From positions 1 to 20,984 of the forward strand of contig CAZROR010000026.1 of NCBI GenBank assembly GCA_964601765.1: a DNA stretch of 20,984 nt. Reading direction: 5' to 3'. A model generated the notes under the pieces. The model was not told the DNA's origin, did not search any database, and saw nothing but the letters and a program-made list of their open reading frames with translations. Position numbers and translations under genes: made by a program. This DNA comes from SZUA-181 sp964601765 (lineage in GTDB: Bacteria; Pseudomonadota; Zetaproteobacteria; Mariprofundales; Mariprofundaceae). Below, piece by piece: positions 8,301 to 14,853 of the stretch (within the stretch, counting starts at the first letter, position 1; every line of letters starts with the position of its first letter).

Positions 8301-8717
8301 ACGCACCTCGATCCCGGGCAGCTCAAGAAAGACAGGATAGCGCTTGAACTGCGTGGCGTGCCCGCGCCGCACTTTCAAAACAAGATTGAAAAAAGGTGCC
8401 TCGACAGGCTGATCGGAACGGATGCTGATGCGGTCGCCACGGGAATCGTGGACGATATCAACGCGCAGCTTCTGCACGGCCGGATCACGGTACAGCTCGA
8501 GCACGCGGTAGTCGGCCGGGCTGGCCAGACCCACACTTAGCTTGGCCAGCTTCTCTCCGCCCGCAAGCGTAAGCGTCACCTCAGCAAAAAAGGGCTCTCC
8601 CAGATGGCTGGTGACGCTGATCCTGCCAAGGGCGGCAGCCCATGCCTGCCCCAGGAAGCCGGGGCACAGAATAAGGGCAGCCAGCACACCGGCCAGATAA
8701 CGTCTACTTACGTGCAT
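5355..8717 (-). CDS. fimV: FimV/HubP-like polar landmark and pilus-assembly protein
   Basis: A 1120-residue single-pass membrane protein with the full FimV architecture. It has a signal peptide (about 1-28, cleavage near AWAA) and an N-terminal beta-rich FimV domain (about 29-135, LGRISVTSHLGEPFFAEVTL). A Pro/Ala linker (about 140-185) precedes a LysM peptidoglycan-binding domain (about 197-255, GDTLSTVARRLRLDD). A coiled coil (about 343-408), one membrane helix (about 419-437) and a very acidic cytoplasmic tail with tetratricopeptide-like segments complete it. In Pseudomonas FimV is needed for type IV pilus assembly and twitching; the Vibrio counterpart HubP places proteins at the pole. The tail has an internal duplication (about 516-606 and 862-952) and three copies of a DENLE(L/I)G motif, listed separately. 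It begins 43 nt after asd, with GAGAAGGGG just before the ATG. Confidence 0.93.
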   Translation of the reverse strand: MHVSRRYLAGVLAALILCPGFLGQAWAAALGRISVTSHLGEPFFAEVTLTLAGGEKLAKLSVGLASPADYRVLELYRDPAVQKLRVDIVHDSRGDRISIRSDQPVEAPFFNLVLKVRRGHATQFKRYPVFLELPGIEVRAPVKPITPASPPVPATPKPAPAPAPSPATQPVAPQAPVSQPAATPEFRPFDGWARIARYGPMVFGDTLSTVARRLRLDDRYTEQQVMAALYVKNSDKFIEHNMNMIEAGTYLDVPTAAEVEAISPGQAKAMLAEHARRWRKLKQLPRYAVVDEAQKHRYSKRVRIGRRAIGEAGSPAHSPAGKGTDMGAAGRAGAGAASTPADSALAALRQKNERLKKQLRASERTVSRLKSGLPPDAEVLAASERIKKLELRLARLQAELEKAREDASRDNNRQMDWLNNVLAGSVVLLLIALAYLIRRDRQRAAVTPASEPAPAPVAPPPPAEAAPAEPFPDEPEEPLVEEPTDEPALTDSEAPPPVEAAEEAVGGTPEDERPGPNIDYVAEADVYLRYGMDEEAIQQLRMAIRQNEANADAHSKLVQVLYAQGDRAALEAAIAHGAKALSGEDLALFEAAVASLDLEDAEAAEIKMLPTKEYVAGEEREVSPAAEDAPAATPSAGVADSLKLEGDENLELGSLDWTPETAGEEPELGEAGRDMAAEPVIDAGEKAVAGDGAKQDMPAADLRLEDDENLEIGGLDWSPEATPDARETVTPPAEAAGGEEEPLVSEDELPPMPAEEPKAAADTPQETADLQLEHDENLELGDLNWSTGDEAAPPEAAAPGHEGTPATEGADAEEEEIAWDDDTEPAADQLETVTATDDAGAVAGEAEAPADTEALHAEPAMKVDHLAEAEAHLRYGMDDEAVRQLRLAIGENEQNAEAHCKLVQVLYSQGRQQELEQAIVRGAEALDGDALEQFMEAVSALDMEEAEAEEVRAMLKEKQVDTEAAAELGKMTDTSDEQEEEGVDTGEVEAEEPLLDADVAEQQTFDVSQELDGLLAELEQETGKQETSKDDEDISVSPESLHVDMGRSQLAEGDLDAAEQSFTTTLDGPHACEARLGLAEVAQQRGDTAKAAELLAEAEPMLSDEARAWYDRLVSAQPKE
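5862..6134 (-). repeat. FimV tail TPR-like module, copy 2
   Basis: Residues about 862-952 of FimV. This segment starts VDHLAEAEAHLRYGMDDEAV and includes AHCKLVQVLYSQG. It aligns along its whole length with residues about 516-606 of the same protein, which indicates an internal duplication of a tetratricopeptide-like module in the cytoplasmic tail. Confidence 0.8.
6363..6413 (-). repeat. DENLE motif repeat 3 in the FimV tail
   Basis: Residues 769-785, LQLEHDENLELGDLNW. Third copy of a 17-residue motif with pattern L-x-L-E-x-D-E-N-L-E-[LI]-G-x-L-[DN]-W embedded in otherwise low-complexity acidic sequence. Confidence 0.8.
6567..6617 (-). repeat. DENLE motif repeat 2 in the FimV tail
   Basis: Residues 701-717, LRLEDDENLEIGGLDW. 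Same motif as the copies at 6363-6413 and 6747-6797. Confidence 0.8.
6747..6797 (-). repeat. DENLE motif repeat 1 in the FimV tail
   Basis: Residues 641-657, LKLEGDENLELGSLDW. First copy of the motif, about 35 residues after the first TPR-like module. Confidence 0.8.
6900..7172 (-). repeat. FimV tail TPR-like module, copy 1
   Basis: Residues about 516-606 of FimV: it starts NIDYVAEADVYLRYGMDEEA and includes AHSKLVQVLYAQG. It is similar throughout to copy 2 at 5862-6134, with matching helices and acidic ends (LDLEDAEAAEI versus LDMEEAEAEEV). Confidence 0.8.
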
Positions 8718-8760
8718 CCCCTTCTCGCAAGGCCTTTTGCCACTCCTGTCAGATGCCGCA

Positions 8761-9783
8761 TCAAATCAGCAATTCCGCGATCTGAACGGCATTTAGTGCC
8801 GCACCCTTACGGACATTATCGGCAACCACCCACAGGTGCAAGCTGTTGGGGCAGGAGGCATCATCACGGATCCGGCCAACCCAGACCGCATCCGTGCCGC
8901 CAGCCTCCATCGGCATCGGATAATCCTCACTGGCGGGATCATCAACCACGGCCACGCCCTCGGCACCGGCCAGAATCTCGCGCGCCTGCTCGGCCGGCAG
9001 GGGAGCTTCAAATGTGACATTCACGGCCTCGGAGTGCCCGTAGAACACGGGTACACGCACCGTCGTCGCCGTCACGGCAATGTCGGCCGCCAGGATCTTG
9101 CGCGTCTCGTCGATCATCTTGCGCTCTTCCTTTGTGTAGCCATCCGCCATGAACACATCGATATGGGGAATCACGTTGAAGGCGATGCGTGCCGGCAGCA
9201 CATCCACCTCGGCATCCTTGCCGTTCAGCAGGTTGCGTGTCTGTGCTGCGAGCTCTTCGATGGCACGGCCACCGGCCCCGCTGACAGCCTGATAGGTAGA
9301 TACGACAACGCGCCGGATCGGCACTGCATCGTGCAAAGGCTTGAGCGCCACGACCATCTGGATCGTCGAGCAGTTCGGATTGGCAATAATGCGGTTGGTA
9401 CGCGCCATGGCCAGCGCATCAGGGTTTACCTCCGGCACAACCAGCGCCACATCCGCATGCATGCGCCATGCACTGGAATTGTCGATCACATAGCAACCCG
9501 CCTCGGCAAAGCGCGGGGCGTGCTGCTTCGAGGTGCTCCCACCGGCTGAAAACAGGGCGATATCAAGCCCGGCCGGATCAAACGATGCCAGTTCCCGCAC
9601 GACAAGCGACTCACCCTTGAATTCGATGCGCGAACCCGCACTGCGTGCCGAGGCAAGCGGCACCAGCCACCGCACCGGAAAGTTTCTCTCTTCGAGAATC
9701 TCGAGCATCGTGCGGCCCACCGCACCGGTGGCACCCACCACGGCCACGTCATAGCCATCCTTCTGCGGCAGGAATCCGGACAT
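8761..9783 (-). CDS. asd: Aspartate-semialdehyde dehydrogenase
   Basis: Asd reduces L-aspartyl phosphate to aspartate semialdehyde with NADPH, the branch point to lysine/diaminopimelate, threonine and methionine. The 340-residue protein shows the nucleotide-binding VAVVGATGAVGR (13-24), the active-site NPNCSTIQ with catalytic Cys138, and the VPVFYGHSEAVNVTFEAPL segment with the catalytic-region His. I choose ATG 9783 because it lies in a TGATG overlap with the leuB stop and gives the usual N-terminus. An in-frame upstream start at 9807 would only add residues encoded inside leuB. The gene sits between leuB and fimV, as in Pseudomonas. There is no hairpin before fimV that I would call a terminator. 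Confidence 0.97.
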   Translation of the reverse strand: MSGFLPQKDGYDVAVVGATGAVGRTMLEILEERNFPVRWLVPLASARSAGSRIEFKGESLVVRELASFDPAGLDIALFSAGGSTSKQHAPRFAEAGCYVIDNSSAWRMHADVALVVPEVNPDALAMARTNRIIANPNCSTIQMVVALKPLHDAVPIRRVVVSTYQAVSGAGGRAIEELAAQTRNLLNGKDAEVDVLPARIAFNVIPHIDVFMADGYTKEERKMIDETRKILAADIAVTATTVRVPVFYGHSEAVNVTFEAPLPAEQAREILAGAEGVAVVDDPASEDYPMPMEAGGTDAVWVGRIRDDASCPNSLHLWVVADNVRKGAALNAVQIAELLI

Positions 9784-10868
9784 CACTCCACCTCCAGGCG
9801 TGCGCAAACGGCATCGCCCATTTCCGAGCAGGACACGGCCTGCGCGCCCGCCGCGGCCAGATCCGCCGTGCGCAGGCCATCTGCAAGCACCTGCTCCACC
9901 GCCTGCTCCACTTGCTCTGCCAGGTCGGCACGTTTCAGCGAATAGCGCAGCATCATGGCCAGCGACAGAATCGTTGCCAGTGGATTGGCCCTGTTCTGGC
10001 CGGCAATATCCGGCGCCGAGCCGTGAATCGGCTCATACATTGCGTAATGCTCACCGATCGAGGCCGAGGGAAGCATGCCGATCGAGCCGGTCAGCATCGA
10101 TGCCTCATCGGACAGGATGTCGCCGAACATGTTCGTCGTCACCATGACATCGAACTGCCTCGGATTGCGGATGAGCTGCATGGCAGCGTTATCGACATAC
10201 ATGTGGCTCAGTTCAATATCGCTGAACTCCGCCGCATGCACGCGCGTCACGACCTCGCGCCACAGTTCCGTACACTCCAGCACATTGGCCTTGTCCACCG
10301 AACACACGCGGCCGACCCGCTGACGCGCCGCCTCAAAGGCTGTGCGTGCGATGCGCTCAATCTCATGCGTCGTATACACCAGGCTGTTGATACCACGCTG
10401 CTGCCCATCCGGCAGATGTTCCACACCGCGCGGCTCGCCAAAGTAAATACCGCCGACAAGCTCGCGCACAACAAGGATATCCACACCCTCGACCACCTCC
10501 GGCTTCAGGGTGGAGGAAGCCAGAAGCTCGGCATGTACCTTGGCCGGCCGCAGATTGGCGAACAGTCCCAGTTCGGCACGCAGGCCGAGCAGCGCCCGCT
10601 CGGGCCGCACGCTGAAATCGAGCGGCTCCCATTTCGGGCCGCCAACGGCACCGAGCAGCACTGCATCGGCTCGCCGTGCCAGCGTAAGCGTCTCCTCCGG
10701 CAGCGGCGCACCGCACAGGTCGTAGGCTGTGCCACCAACCGGAGCCTCTTCCCACGTTATATTGAAATCCGCGTGCAGCCGGCCCAGGGCATCAAGCACC
10801 TTGACGGCCTCGCGCACGATCTCCGGGCCAATGCCGTCACCGGGAAGCACCGCTATGTTCAATGTCAT
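9783..10868 (-). CDS. leuB: 3-isopropylmalate dehydrogenase
   Basis: LeuB oxidatively decarboxylates 3-isopropylmalate to 2-oxoisocaproate in leucine synthesis, using NAD+. The 361-residue protein has the N-terminal LPGDGIGPEI, substrate-binding arginines in the RPERALLGLRAELGLFANLR region, VDKANVL, and the family signature NMFGDILSDEASMLTGSIG followed by MLPSASIG. HGSAPDIAGQNRANP near the C-terminus is the NAD-binding region. The ATG at 10868 overlaps the nrdR stop (ATGA), and AGGAGG lies just upstream. leuC and leuD, the usual partners, are not next to it: the upstream neighbour is nrdR. No leader peptide with leucine codons is visible. Confidence 0.97.
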   Translation of the reverse strand: MTLNIAVLPGDGIGPEIVREAVKVLDALGRLHADFNITWEEAPVGGTAYDLCGAPLPEETLTLARRADAVLLGAVGGPKWEPLDFSVRPERALLGLRAELGLFANLRPAKVHAELLASSTLKPEVVEGVDILVVRELVGGIYFGEPRGVEHLPDGQQRGINSLVYTTHEIERIARTAFEAARQRVGRVCSVDKANVLECTELWREVVTRVHAAEFSDIELSHMYVDNAAMQLIRNPRQFDVMVTTNMFGDILSDEASMLTGSIGMLPSASIGEHYAMYEPIHGSAPDIAGQNRANPLATILSLAMMLRYSLKRADLAEQVEQAVEQVLADGLRTADLAAAGAQAVSCSEMGDAVCARLEVE

Positions 10869-11332
10869 GTCCTCCTGTCCCTACCGCCGACGGCACTCTG
10901 CACGGCCGCCAGAAATTCATCGACGTCCTTGAACTCCCGGTACACGGAAGCAAAGCGCACATAGGCCACGCCATCCAGCTGCTGCAGCTGCTGCATCACA
11001 AAACTACCGATGGTCGTGGAAGGGATTTCGGGCTCTCCCATTTCCTGTACGGCCCGCACCACGGCCTCAACTCCCTGGTTCAGCTGCTCGGCCGACACGG
11101 GCCGCTTTTCGAGTGCTGTCTGCATGCCCCCGCGCACTTTCTCGACATCAAAAGTCTGACGCGTGCCATCCTTCTTGATGACAAGTGGCAAACGCAGCTG
11201 CATGCGCTCGAATGTTGAAAAACGCTTGCCACATGCCTCGCATTCGCGGCGGCGGCGCACAGCCGCGCCGTCTTCAACCTCACGCGAATCAATGACGCGC
11301 GTATCGGTATGCCGGCAGAATGGACAAAACAT
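10865..11332 (-). CDS. nrdR: Transcriptional repressor NrdR
   Basis: NrdR represses ribonucleotide reductase operons in response to dATP/ATP. The 155-residue protein has the N-terminal zinc ribbon, MFCPFC and ECEACGKRFSTFER (Cys3, Cys6, Cys31, Cys34). An ATP-cone domain follows from about residue 49 (VIKKDGTRQTFDVEKVRGG). Length is standard. It begins 11 nt after the glyA stop with no clear Shine-Dalgarno, and overlaps leuB by 4 nt, so translation of the trio is probably coupled. glyA-nrdR adjacency is common in Proteobacteria, usually followed by rib genes; leuB in that position is less familiar to me. No NrdR box pair was found inside the window. Confidence 0.97.
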   Translation of the reverse strand: MFCPFCRHTDTRVIDSREVEDGAAVRRRRECEACGKRFSTFERMQLRLPLVIKKDGTRQTFDVEKVRGGMQTALEKRPVSAEQLNQGVEAVVRAVQEMGEPEIPSTTIGSFVMQQLQQLDGVAYVRFASVYREFKDVDEFLAAVQSAVGGRDRRT

Positions 11333-11343
11333 ATGACTGTGAA

Positions 11344-12600
11344 TTACCCGTAGACGGGGAAGCGATCCGTCAGCTGGCGCACCTCTGCCGCCACAGCGGC
11401 ACGCACCGCCTCGTCCTCGGGCGCGGCCAGTACGCGCAGGATCATCTTCCCGATCTGCACGGCTTCATCCGTGCCCATGCCGCGCGAGGTGATCGCCGCC
11501 GTACCAATACGGATGCCACTGGTGACAAACGGAGACTCCGGATCAAACGGAATCGTATTCTTGTTTACGGTGATACCGGCCGCCTCCAGCGCCGCCTCGC
11601 CCTGCTTGCCCGTGATGCCGTCCGGCCTGAGATCAACGCGGAACATGTGGCAGTCCGTGCCGCCAGAGACAATCCGCAGCCCGCCATCGGCAAGCGTCCG
11701 CGCCATGGCACGCGCGCTCTCGATCGTTTGCACCTGGTCGTGGCGGAAGCCCTCCTGCAGTGCCTCGCCAAAGGCCACGGCCTTGGCCGCAATCACATGC
11801 ATCAGTGGCCCACCCTGAATACCGGGGAAGATGCGGCTGTTGATTTTCTTGGCCAGTTCGTCGTCGTCCGTCATGATCATGCCGCCACGCGGGCCGCGCA
11901 GCGTCTTGTGCGTGGTCGTTGTCATTACGTGTGCGTAGCCCTTCGGGGATGGATACACTCCCGCAGCAATCAGGCCGGCATAGTGGGCGATGTCCACCAT
12001 CAGTATGGCGTCCACGCTGTCCGCAATCTCGCGCATGCGGGCAAAGTCGATCTCACGTTCGTAGGCCGAGGCGCCGCCGATAATAATTTTCGGATGATGC
12101 TCCTGCGCCAACGCCTGCATAGCATCGTAATCGATCAGTTCATCGGATTCGCGCACGCCATAGGCCACTACGTTGTACAGACAGCCAGAGAAATTGACTG
12201 GCGAGCCATGCGTCAGATGGCCGCCATGTGACAGATCCATGCCCATGATCGTGTCGCCGGGCGACAGCGCGGCCATATACACGGCCATGTTGGCCTGTGA
12301 ACCGGAGTGTGGCTGCACGTTGACGTGCCGAACGCCAAAGAGCGCCTGTGCACGCTCCTGGGCCAGCCGTTCAACCACGTCCACATGCTCGCAGCCGCCG
12401 TAATAGCGCCGGCCCGGATAGCCCTCGGCATACTTGTTTGTCATGATCGAGCCCTGCGCCTCGAGCACCGCCCTGGAGACGATGTTCTCGCTTGCGATCA
12501 GCTCAAGCGTGTGCTGTTGCCGGCCGAGTTCGGCGGCAATCGCATCCTTCACCGCCTGATCGGCCAGCGGCGCATTGAAAAAATCGGAACGGTTGATCAT
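11344..12600 (-). CDS. glyA: Serine hydroxymethyltransferase
   Basis: GlyA interconverts serine and glycine while loading tetrahydrofolate with a one-carbon unit; it is cytosolic and PLP-dependent. The 418-residue protein is full length. It shows TLELIASENIVS (31-42), NKYAEGYPGRRYYGGCE (55-71), QPHSGSQANMAVY, the cofactor-binding DIAHYAGLIAAGVYPSP, and the PLP lysine in TTTTHKTLRGPRGG (Lys232). The ATG at 12600 has AGAGGA 5 nt upstream. It is the first gene of the long glyA-nrdR-leuB-asd-fimV-truA-suhB run, separated from rplS by a strong hairpin, so it must have its own promoter in 12601-12696. Confidence 0.98.
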   Translation of the reverse strand: MINRSDFFNAPLADQAVKDAIAAELGRQQHTLELIASENIVSRAVLEAQGSIMTNKYAEGYPGRRYYGGCEHVDVVERLAQERAQALFGVRHVNVQPHSGSQANMAVYMAALSPGDTIMGMDLSHGGHLTHGSPVNFSGCLYNVVAYGVRESDELIDYDAMQALAQEHHPKIIIGGASAYEREIDFARMREIADSVDAILMVDIAHYAGLIAAGVYPSPKGYAHVMTTTTHKTLRGPRGGMIMTDDDELAKKINSRIFPGIQGGPLMHVIAAKAVAFGEALQEGFRHDQVQTIESARAMARTLADGGLRIVSGGTDCHMFRVDLRPDGITGKQGEAALEAAGITVNKNTIPFDPESPFVTSGIRIGTAAITSRGMGTDEAVQIGKMILRVLAAPEDEAVRAAVAAEVRQLTDRFPVYG

Positions 12601-12696
12601 GAAATCCTCTCCCGGCCTGGTGCCCTGATCTGCTTGCGGGGCGCATTATGGTCAAAGCAGCTCGTAAGCGAAAGTAAAACCGGCATGCACAATGCA
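12601..12696 (-). promoter_or_regulatory. glyA leader and probable promoter region
   Basis: Because the hairpin at 12697-12723 should stop transcription from rplS, glyA needs a promoter here. The best -10-like hexamer is CATAAT on the minus strand (12645-12650), but no good -35 lies 16-18 nt upstream of it. A TTGACC also occurs just before it, without a good -10. The position is therefore unresolved. Confidence 0.3.
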
Positions 12697-12723
12697 ATGA
12701 GGGCCCCGCGCAGGGGCCCTCAT
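12697..12723 (-). terminator. Hairpin terminator after rplS
   Basis: A perfect 11-bp inverted repeat, ATGAGGGCCCC and its complement, surrounds a 5-nt loop about 40 nt after the rplS stop. The stem is very GC-rich. The following minus-strand sequence is only moderately T-rich (ATTGCATTGT), so it is a strong hairpin with a weak U-tract. It closes the rpsP-rimM-trmD-methyltransferase-rplS operon ahead of glyA. Confidence 0.75.
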
Positions 12724-12760
12724 CCAAAGCATTCGGCGACCGGTGCCGGCCGCTACACGC

Positions 12761-13132
12761 TCAGACGCGGCGCTCGCGGATGCGGGCGGCCTTGCCTCTG
12801 AGATTGCGCAGATAATAAAGCTTGGCGCGACGCACACGGCCCCGGCGTACGAGCTTGATGGACTCCACCATCGGCGAGTGCAGCGGGAAGATGCGCTCCA
12901 CGCCGATGCCGCCGGAAATCTTGCGCACGGTGAAGGTGCTGGAAATGCCGTTGTTATGGCGCGCAATAACCACGCCCTCAAAGGCCTGCAAGCGCTCACG
13001 TTTGCCGATCTTGCCGCCCTTCAGCTCCTTGTAGTCCACCACACGAACGTTCACGCGCACGGTGTCGCCTTCGCGGAACTCGGGGATGTCCGTTTTGATC
13101 TGATCCTGCGTAATTGCATCCAGAGCACGCAT
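12761..13132 (-). CDS. rplS: Large ribosomal subunit protein bL19
   Basis: bL19 sits at the subunit interface of the 50S ribosome. The 123-residue protein contains the expected PEFREGDTVRVNVRVVDYKE, RLQAFEGVVIARHNNG, FTVRKISGGIGVERIFPLHS and RRGRVRRAKLYYLRNLRGKA blocks. It is slightly longer than the E. coli protein (115 residues). ATG 13132 has GGAGG upstream. It is the last gene of the rpsP operon and is followed by a strong hairpin. In most Gammaproteobacteria it directly follows trmD; here a methyltransferase gene lies between them. Confidence 0.98.
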   Translation of the reverse strand: MRALDAITQDQIKTDIPEFREGDTVRVNVRVVDYKELKGGKIGKRERLQAFEGVVIARHNNGISSTFTVRKISGGIGVERIFPLHSPMVESIKLVRRGRVRRAKLYYLRNLRGKAARIRERRV

Positions 13133-13145
13133 GTCCTGCCTCCAA

Positions 13146-13685
13146 CTATTGGCGGGCGCGAAGCCTGTCCAGGTAAATGGCCAGGGCCGCCCGCACGGAA
13201 AGGTGGCGAACCATACCGATCCCGGCTATGGGTGACAACCATCCCGTTGGCGCCGGCAGCTGGCGCGCATCCAGGCCCCAGCCGGTGCCAAAAACGATCA
13301 GATGCCTGCCCGGCATTCCGGCAAGTTCCTCGACCGGCTTTGTGTGCTCTACAGGCGGATTGGCCGAGGTATACCAGACCCGGGCATCGACCTCGCGGAT
13401 GACGTCTTCAAGGCTGCCGGCCAGACGAAGCTGAGACAGTGCCTGCCGCCGGCCCGGATTACGCCGGCCGCCCGCGCCTTCCAGCCAGTAGCCTGCAATA
13501 TCGCGTACGAGTGCGTGCATGTCCGGCGATGGATGCACGAAATATACCGGCGCCACATCAAACATCGCCGCACTGCGGGCAAAGTCATGCACGTCCGTCG
13601 AGGTCACGGCTGTCGTGACCGTTTCACCTTTCCGGTTCAGCACCGGATGGTGCACAAGGGCAACGGCAAAACCGTTGTCAGCCAT
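13146..13685 (-). CDS. SPOUT-superfamily RNA methyltransferase, Tm1570-like (PF09936 type)
   Basis: A 179-residue protein I recognise as the SAM-dependent SPOUT methyltransferase type of Thermotoga maritima Tm1570. Visible family blocks are VALVHHPVLNRKGETVTTAV near the N-terminus, DVHDFARSAAMF, a middle WLEGAGGRRNP segment, LIVFGTGWGLD (part of the SAM-binding knot) and HLSVRAALAIYLDRL at the C-terminus. In Thermotoga the gene also lies between trmD and rplS, and in some bacteria the domain is fused to TrmD. The RNA target is not established as far as I know. I choose ATG 13685, four nt after the trmD stop, with a GAGGG-type ribosome-binding site. A longer reading frame back to 13883 only runs through trmD. 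Its presence in this operon in a proteobacterium of this kind is unusual. Confidence 0.85.
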   Translation of the reverse strand: MADNGFAVALVHHPVLNRKGETVTTAVTSTDVHDFARSAAMFDVAPVYFVHPSPDMHALVRDIAGYWLEGAGGRRNPGRRQALSQLRLAGSLEDVIREVDARVWYTSANPPVEHTKPVEELAGMPGRHLIVFGTGWGLDARQLPAPTGWLSPIAGIGMVRHLSVRAALAIYLDRLRARQ

Positions 13686-13689
13686 GCCC

Positions 13690-14352
13690 TCAGGCCCTCT
13701 TTTTACTGCGTTTAACCGCCTGTGCGCGCCGCCATTTTTCGATTTCGGCATGGTTACCGGATAGCAGCACGGCCGGAACCCGCTTTCCCTCGAACACTTC
13801 CGGACGCGTGTAATGCGGCCAGTCCAGCAGGCCGGACTCGGAAAAGGAATCCTGGGCTGCGGATTCGGCATCACCGAGCACACCGGGCAGCAGCCGGATC
13901 ACGGCATCGAGCACGCACATGGCCGCCGGCTCCCCGCCGGACAGCACATACGGGCCAACCGAGAGCTGTTCATCCGCATATCCGGTCACGCGCTCGTCAA
14001 TGCCTTCATAACGGCCACACAGCAACGTGATACCGGGCAGCGTTGCATATTCCCTGGCCTTTGCCTGGTCGAACACCGGCCCCGCCGGCGTCAGCATGAC
14101 AACCCGCGTTTCAGGCTGCCGCTCTCTGGCGTGACGGATGGCCGCCACCACGGGCTCCGGCTTCATGACCATGCCGGGGCCACCGCCATACGGCACATCA
14201 TCCACGCGGTGATGCCGGTCCAGGGCGAAGTCACGAATCTGGATGCAGTCCACCTGCACAAGCCGGGAGCCGATGGCCCGTGCCGGAATCGAGCAGGCGA
14301 GCGGTGAGTCAAAAAATTCAGGGAACAGTGTCAGGATCTGGGCGTGAAACAT
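13690..14352 (-). CDS. trmD: tRNA (guanine37-N1)-methyltransferase TrmD, short form
   Basis: TrmD makes m1G37 next to the anticodon, preventing frameshifts. The 220-residue protein keeps the main family blocks: LTLFPEFF, HHRVDDVPYGGGPGM, LCGRYEGIDERV, the knot YVLSGGE, the conserved Arg153 in RLLPGVLG, the catalytic Asp168 in QDSF, and PHYTRPEVFEG...VLLSGNHAEI. Two things are odd. It stops about 20 residues after NHAEI in a Lys/Arg-rich tail, whereas E. coli TrmD continues some 35-40 residues further. The normally conserved Asp of the IGDYVL block is Pro134, and the next block reads GGEPAAM instead of GGELPAM. The ATG at 14352 lies inside rimM (22-nt overlap), with AAGGA upstream. A methyltransferase gene follows 4 nt later. 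Confidence 0.95.
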   Translation of the reverse strand: MFHAQILTLFPEFFDSPLACSIPARAIGSRLVQVDCIQIRDFALDRHHRVDDVPYGGGPGMVMKPEPVVAAIRHARERQPETRVVMLTPAGPVFDQAKAREYATLPGITLLCGRYEGIDERVTGYADEQLSVGPYVLSGGEPAAMCVLDAVIRLLPGVLGDAESAAQDSFSESGLLDWPHYTRPEVFEGKRVPAVLLSGNHAEIEKWRRAQAVKRSKKRA

Positions 14353-14849
14353 GCATCCATTCCTTCGGGAAGACGCACGGCAATCCGCCGCGCATCCAGA
14401 TCAACATCACACACGACATCCCGGACAAATGGCAGCATCCATTCCCCGTCCGGTGTGCGTATGGTGAAAATGTCCTGTGCTCCATATTCCTGAAGGCCGG
14501 TCACAGTACCGAGCAACCGCATGGAGTCCACATCCTGCACCTCGCATCCGATGAGGTCCTGCCACAGATACTCGCCCTCCGCCAGCTCGACATCCGCCGC
14601 ATCCACCCAGATTTTCCGTCCACGCAGAGCCTCGGCTGTATCAATGGAGGCCACCCCTTCCAGCTCGGCCAGCATACGGCGGCCATGTCGCCAGCAGCGC
14701 CGCACCCTGAAAGGCCGGGCCGACTCGGCAGAGTCTCCCAGCCACCAAAAAAAATACCCGGCGATGCCGATGGCAGGCCGGGTATGGGAATGAATAATCA
14801 GCGCCCCCTTCAGGCCGTGCGGCCCGCGAACAGCGCCAACTTCCAGCAA
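14331..14849 (-). CDS. rimM: Ribosome maturation factor RimM
   Basis: RimM helps mature the 30S head and binds S19. The protein has the N-terminal beta-barrel domain starting LEVGAVRGPHGLKGALIIHS, the ARPFRVRRCWRHGRRMLAELEG middle, and a C-terminal PRC-barrel (EYLWQDLIGCEVQD to the end). I place the start at TTG 14849, four nt after the rpsP stop, giving 172 residues. A CTG at 14864 would give the more typical leader MKPERLLEVG and 177 residues; no ATG or GTG lies close by, so the start is uncertain. The frame continues without a stop into the N gap, which could make software fuse rimM with rpsP; that fusion is an artefact. It overlaps trmD by 22 nt. Confidence 0.9.
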   Translation of the reverse strand: MLEVGAVRGPHGLKGALIIHSHTRPAIGIAGYFFWWLGDSAESARPFRVRRCWRHGRRMLAELEGVASIDTAEALRGRKIWVDAADVELAEGEYLWQDLIGCEVQDVDSMRLLGTVTGLQEYGAQDIFTIRTPDGEWMLPFVRDVVCDVDLDARRIAVRLPEGMDACFTPRS

Positions 14850-14853
14850 ACGC

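Noticed and set aside
9645..10964. 439-codon plus-strand open frame across asd and leuB
   Set aside because: It spans two real genes on the opposite strand, is rich in His, Gln and Arg typical of shadow frames, and has no domain signature.
13686..13883. N-terminal extension of the methyltransferase gene
   Set aside because: The extra 66 codons are simply the other frame of trmD; the family N-terminus begins at ATG 13685, with a ribosome-binding site.
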